Position numbers and translations under genes: made by a program. This document shows positions 35,952 through 42,491 of a stretch of DNA of 42,491 nt, in pieces. Every line of letters begins with the position of its first letter. Position 1 is the stretch's first letter. A model generated the notes under the pieces. The model saw only the letters and a list, made by a program, of their open reading frames with translations. It was not told the origin of the DNA and made no database searches. Source of the DNA: Syncephalis plumigaleata (taxonomy: Eukaryota; Zoopagomycota; Zoopagomycetes; Zoopagales; Piptocephalidaceae); NCBI GenBank assembly GCA_025201365.1, contig JAIXMF010000088.1:1-42491 (forward strand), read 5' to 3'.

Positions 35952-36356
35952 ATGCGTTCATTTACCGCTGCTCAACGCCATCAAATCACTGGCTCACTCT
36001 TCTGGCTACTAGGTGCAGGTGCAGTGGCTACCGTGGCTGCTCCCGCTCTTCTACCGTGTCCAGCTATCGAGCGAACTCGTAATGATGATGAGTCGTCGCG
36101 AACTCGATCGTTAAACACATCAAGTGAACATGCTGCACATGTGTCAACCGATGCGGCATCATCCGAATCCACCCTATCCTCAAAGCACATTTATGGTCGA
36201 GTCAATGTTCAAGTATTACCCCTAGAAGAGAATCAAACTGCTGCTTGGTCGTCTTCCTTGGCCGCTCATCCTCAGACCAATTCATCATCAGTAATAACAG
36301 CATCAACAACAACAACAACAGCAGCAGCAACAACATCGTCCACTGCTTCAACTTGA
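35952..36356 (+). CDS. Small single-pass membrane protein, probably mitochondrial or ER, family not recognised
   Basis: Single exon, 134 aa. The N-terminus MRSFTAAQRHQITGSLFWLL begins with a short basic amphipathic segment and leads into one hydrophobic span (about residues 13-36, ending in APALLPCPA). The rest is polar, Ser/Thr/Ala-rich and low in complexity, with a tail of ACA/GCA repeats coding Thr and Ala. The conserved look of the first 40 residues against a drifting tail suggests a small membrane-anchored protein whose anchor is the functional part. No domain name can be given. The start is the first ATG that opens directly onto this segment. Confidence 0.55.
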   Translation: MRSFTAAQRHQITGSLFWLLGAGAVATVAAPALLPCPAIERTRNDDESSRTRSLNTSSEHAAHVSTDAASSESTLSSKHIYGRVNVQVLPLEENQTAAWSSSLAAHPQTNSSSVITASTTTTTAAATTSSTAST

Positions 36357-36806
36357 TCAATTTATTATTGAACAAGTATCCTAATAGATTTGTATCTTTT
36401 CTCAATTTGAATTTCATAACCCACTCACTAACTAACTCATTAAAAATTGCGTATTATCTTTTGCTTTCCTATTTATCTTTCATCATTCATCATATGTTGG
36501 TATATGTTTTGCAATTAGCTCTCTCATAATAATAGTAGCTAAATAGAAAGAAAAGAGAACGCGAAAATAAACAAGTCATATGTATCCGCGTTAATGCATA
36601 GGCATAATACAAATGGTATACATATACATATATATGTGTGTGCACACGCCATGAAGTAGAAAATAAAACATTGTTTGTTTGTTTGTATTTGTGTTTACGT
36701 TTGTAATAAATCGGCAAATATCGCTTCAACCATCATATTCTTATTATTATCACGGATTGACGACGACAATGGTGACGACGGCGACAAGTGGTAATATAAT
36801 AAGCAT
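36357..36806. other. Convergent 3' flanks, no gene seen
   Basis: 450 bp of AT-rich sequence between the small membrane protein gene and ARF1, with TTTG repeats near 36674-36685. Probably 3' UTRs. Confidence 0.5.
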
Positions 36807-38646
<1,840 letters not shown>

Positions 38647-41600
38647 ATGTCGTCCAATCATCAGCTTTTGTTGCGTTTATTCAACTCGGAATTCTTCAAT
38701 TCCTGGTTAGCTGTCTCCTATCTATTTCGCTATCCAGATAATATTGGCATTCAACACTATCTATGCAATGAATTGCGTAAATTCCCTCTCAATGAGATTG
38801 AATTCTTTCTGCCGCAATTCTGGTAAGCAGCATTTATCTATGCATATACATGTGTATATTCTAACTACGTTGTAGTCATTTGTTAATTACGCAACCTACG
38901 GAATCAGTCGCGTTGGAAACGTTTATCTCGATCAATGTCAAACGTCAACGCATATTGCTATTCTAGTAAGCGATTCGATCTACGTTGCATATAAGATGTA
39001 TGCTAAATCATTGCTTATACATAATAATAATTAGACATTCTGGTATTTGCAAGCTTATCGGGCAGATCTGGCCAGTAAACCGTTCAGTAAATCGTATCGT
39101 ATTTGTCGACGTGTCTTCCATCGAGTGCGCGATATACTATTCGCCGATGATCAGTCAGAGGAGTTGCATCGACGACGAAATCGAGTACGTGAAAACATCG
39201 CACCCGCATGCGTCGGTATTAGTTGTGTGATGGCGGCTGTTGCCGCACCACTCATGCTTGCTCCCGCTGGACATATGGCTGTCGTGCAAGGCCGTAAAGT
39301 ATGTAGCTATCGTGATCCGGGAAAAGGCTCGTGCCATTGCTGCTGCCGCCCACGCTAAGGCAAATAAAAACAACAATCAAAGTGGTAGCAATACGCATAG
39401 TAATAGTGCGGCAGCTAGTGAAAAGGCCAGCAGTAATGACGGTCGGATCGATGATGGTAGATCGCGTTCCGGTACAACGCGTGACTCGATAGAGTTCGGC
39501 GATTCTGATTATGACGAAGAAGAAGACGAAGATGATGATGACGACGACAATGAAGATGGCGGTGGTGATGGTAATGAGGATGCTAATGGAAACGACAATG
39601 TTGGAATGATGATAGTTACGATAATGGTAATATTCAACATGATGAATCCATGGATCCTACCATCTCGCCTCGTATCAGTGTAAGCGATCGAGAATCAATT
39701 ATATCGCAACGCTTTCTGAAGCGTTTATCGGGCGTGTTTCCCACCAACTCGCCTACTATCGAGGAACTTACATCGTGGTAAGGCATTCTCGCTAAGTAGA
39801 TTTATGGAGGAAAGCGGCCGATTCATTCCGGATCAACCGAGCACACGGAAGTCACAGCATTACAATCAGAAAACGACGTCGACGCGACACTACCGCTAGT
39901 CGTGGCTCAAATACAGCCGATGACACCAGTTCCATACGAGAATTAGGCGATAGCGGGATTGCCGATGTAGAACCGGAACGACGTGAACGACTACTCGCAT
40001 CGCATTATTTCCACTCAGAAATGCAATTCGTTTATGGCATTAGTCGATATCTCGAAACGACTATGCAGCGCTGCTCGTCCTGCACGTCAAAGTGCCCTAC
40101 AAGCCGAGCTTACATTGCTCAATCATAATCTGCCGGCCGACGTTTGCATTCCACTATGGTGTTCAGCCACCGCCGACCGTCCCTATCATCACCAAGTGGT
40201 GCGTGTTGCATTACAAGACTGTGTCGTATTGAATTCGGCAGAAAAGGTACGTTACCTTGTGTCACTATAGTAAGAAATAGTAAGAGTGATCAACTAACGA
40301 AATGTAAACAGGTGCCCTATTTGCTATTAGTCGAAGTATTGGAACAAGAGCATCATGTGGATGAACATGAAACAACTGTACAACCAGTGGGTCGTTGGGA
40401 GAATACAGATCTAGAGGAGGAGTCCACTTGTCAACGATCACCCTCGCTAGATATTGATGACGAGAATACAGACGAGCTATTCGGTGGTAGCTATTACAAG
40501 TCGCAAAAGATGAAAGAAATTGCCTCAACTAAAGAAGGAGGTCAGGATGCACTGTTATATACACCGGAATTATTACTTCGAAGGGAGGATGACACGTCAA
40601 GCGACGATCAAGAGACGTCAGAACCATTGGCCATACAACTAAAGAAACCACATTTATCAGCGATAGAATACGATCATACTCGAGGAGCGGTCAATGGACA
40701 GACACGTCCATCGATTCAACGTACAAACTCGGCACCATCACATCCAATTCAGTCATCGGCCACTGCACCCTCTGCGATGATTAATTCACTAGGCAAATCA
40801 TTCGCTGATGCTTCATTATCACGACGTGAATCATTTAATCGACCATTAACTCGAGCGGAAACTGATAATAACGGCGATTATTTCAGTACAGTTCTTGCAC
40901 GACGCACATCTAATGCCGGTGCTGCCGATGAGTTCTCAGAGCGTATGCGTACAGCAGCTGTTATGCTAGCCCAATTGGCCGAACAAAGTAAACGAGAGGG
41001 TGGTGGTCGACGTGCCGGTGCATCAAAGGGTACAACCACAGCGGTGACAGGGAAAGGAAAGCTAGAGGAGATTCGCGAACGAATCATTCGTGAGATGATG
41101 ACATTAGAAGAGGAACGCTTGCAGAAATTAAACACGGAGGGTGTTAGTTCCACAATTAGCGGATCAGGCGGTGAAGGTGGCGGTGGCGAGTTAATCGAGA
41201 ATGAACGCGATTAATGAATGTCGTCAAACAGGACAAGGATGATCCAAGTGGTAAGCATTGATGTGATGTCTGAGTAATCAGCTATACAATACTTACTATT
41301 CTACTGTATAGCGGCTATTCTACGTGAAAGTTGGGAAATGAAACAGGCACGTATTAGAGCATCATCGCCATTCGGTCATCATCCAAATTGGCATTTGCTA
41401 TCAGTTATCGTGAAGACAGGCGATGATCTACGTCAAGAACAGTTTGCATTACAATTGATTAGAGAGATGCAACGTATTTGGCAACAAGCCAAGGTTGATG
41501 TATGGGTTAAATAGTAAGTATACATAAATACATATACACTCATTATAATAGCTACTAATGAATAACTATGTTAATAGTTACCGTATTCTCGTAACATCCA

Positions 41601-42491
41601 ATGGATCAGGTCTTATGGAAACAATTAAGAATAGCGTTCTATTCATTCATTAAAGAAGGAAGGCTATGCACGTCAATTGAATCATCGTGGTCTTATATTC
41701 ACGTTGTATGATCATTTTATTCAGGTAAACTAGTATGCTATTACAATTATCCTATTACTTATTAATACATGTACATCGAATAGGAATTTGGTGATCCTAC
41801 CACTGAAGAATTCCGACGAGCTCAGATTGTTTTATGCGCAGTTTGGCAGGTTATTCCGTAGTTAATTATATTCTACAATTAAAAGATCGGTAAGCTATGC
41901 TACTTAATCAACTATAACGAGTAAACAAATGAACTAACATACGAGTCATCAATGAATGATAGTCATAACGGCAATGTACTATTAGATAAAGATGGACATA
42001 TTATTCGTAAGTAGTCAATTAATAGCTGCTTTACTATTTACTCTCGTTATTTCATAATAGATATCGATTTTGGATTTATGTTATCAAATTCACCAGGTTC
42101 AGTAGGATTTGAAATGGCACCATTCAAATTACCACAGGAATACGTTGATATTCTAGGTGGCGTGAATGGACAAAAGTTTGCCGAATTCAAAATACTACTC
42201 AAAAAAGCTTTCCTTACCATTAGAAAATCAATTGAAAATCTCGTATTACTTATTGCTATGATGCAGAAAGGTAAGCAATATATATATATATATATATGCC
42301 TATCTTCGTTGAATGATATTTTATTAATGCAACTCTACTATTAGACTCGAAATTACCATGCTTAGCGAGTGACGCTACCATTAGTGCATTGCGTGATCGT
42401 TGTCAGCCAACGCTTAACGAGACACAAGCAGAGGAATTTGTCGACAAATTGATCATGAGCAGTTACGGCAATGTATTCACTCGTTTATACG
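38647..42491 (+). CDS. PIK1: Phosphatidylinositol 4-kinase (Pik1/PI4K-beta class), cut by window end and frame-broken
   Basis: Ten exons are visible: 38647-38822, 38876-38965, 39035-40246, 40312-41250, 41312-41513, 41578-41724, 41784-41889, 41963-42006, 42061-42270 and 42345 to the edge. The N-terminal lipid-kinase-unique domain opens FNSEFFNSWLAVSYLFRYPD; a long acidic, Ser-rich linker follows; then YFHSEMQFVY, LTLLNHNLPADVCIPLW, SVIVKTGDDLRQEQFALQL, HNGNVLLD and HIDFGFMLSNSPGSVGFEM, the catalytic and activation segments of the class. Pik1 makes PI4P at the Golgi and nucleus. The frame breaks about nine times by one base: near 38922, 39300, 39604, 39779, 39870, 40036, 41200, 41638 and 41826, mostly in short homopolymers. 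The protein on either side of each break is highly conserved, so errors in this sequence are likelier than gene decay. Confidence 0.88.

Noticed and set aside
39294-39324. A 28-nt intron (GTATGT to AAAAG) that would repair one PI4-kinase frame break
   Set aside because: Far shorter than any other intron here; an extra base fits better with the other eight single-base breaks.

Overview
The window reads as nuclear DNA of an early-diverging fungus. Genes have many short GT-AG introns (about 50-110 nt, donor usually GTAAG, acceptor usually TAG), single-copy fungal housekeeping genes sit on both strands, and intergenic DNA is AT-rich and full of microsatellites. Secreted kinase-like proteins and a GPI-type surface protein would suit a Zoopagomycota-like fungus such as Syncephalis or its relatives, but that placement is an inference, not something the sequence proves. 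No rRNA, tRNA or CRISPR was seen.

Layout. 1-2081 (-): CPSF100/Cft2, a pre-mRNA 3'-end processing factor, cut by the window start. 3926-6247 (+): a RING plus LON-domain protein (LONRF type). 6757-6932: a GC-rich, strongly foldable segment that is probably an unidentified structured RNA. 7208-8160 (-): a secreted kinase-like protein with lost catalytic motifs. 8858-9095: a TA-flanked MITE. 9866-11719 (+): a WS/DGAT-type acyltransferase. 12225-13614 (+): a secreted protein kinase with DFD instead of DFG. 14759-15933 (+): a paralogue with broken frames. 17400-18143 (+): a cysteine-containing secreted protein with a GPI-type tail. 18424-20370 (-): NSUN5/Rcm1 rRNA methyltransferase. 20484-21062: a second, longer copy of the MITE. 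21485-22867 (+): vacuolar aspartyl protease. 23274-23919 (+): Nhp2. 25257-26666 (-): a CREB-like bZIP factor, followed by about 5.2 kb without a recognisable gene that holds a perfect CRE site. 31873-32555 (-): p23/Sba1. 33003-33412 (+): Pcc1 of KEOPS. 33537-35393 (-): SPIN90/Ldb17/Dip1. 35952-36356 (+): a small membrane protein. 36807-37437 (-): Arf1. 38647-42491 (+): phosphatidylinositol 4-kinase of the Pik1 class, cut by the window end and carrying about nine single-base frame breaks.

The stretch from about 6.7 to 18.2 kb is the accessory part: secreted kinase-like paralogues, a transposon relic, a lipid acyltransferase and a surface protein. The rest is core cell biology: RNA processing and ribosome biogenesis (Cft2, Rcm1, Nhp2), tRNA modification (Pcc1), Golgi traffic (Arf1 and Pik1, whose families work together), Arp2/3 actin control, Hsp90 co-chaperone and vacuolar proteolysis. 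The most novel-looking signals are the secreted kinase/pseudokinase family, the structured RNA candidate and the paired MITEs.
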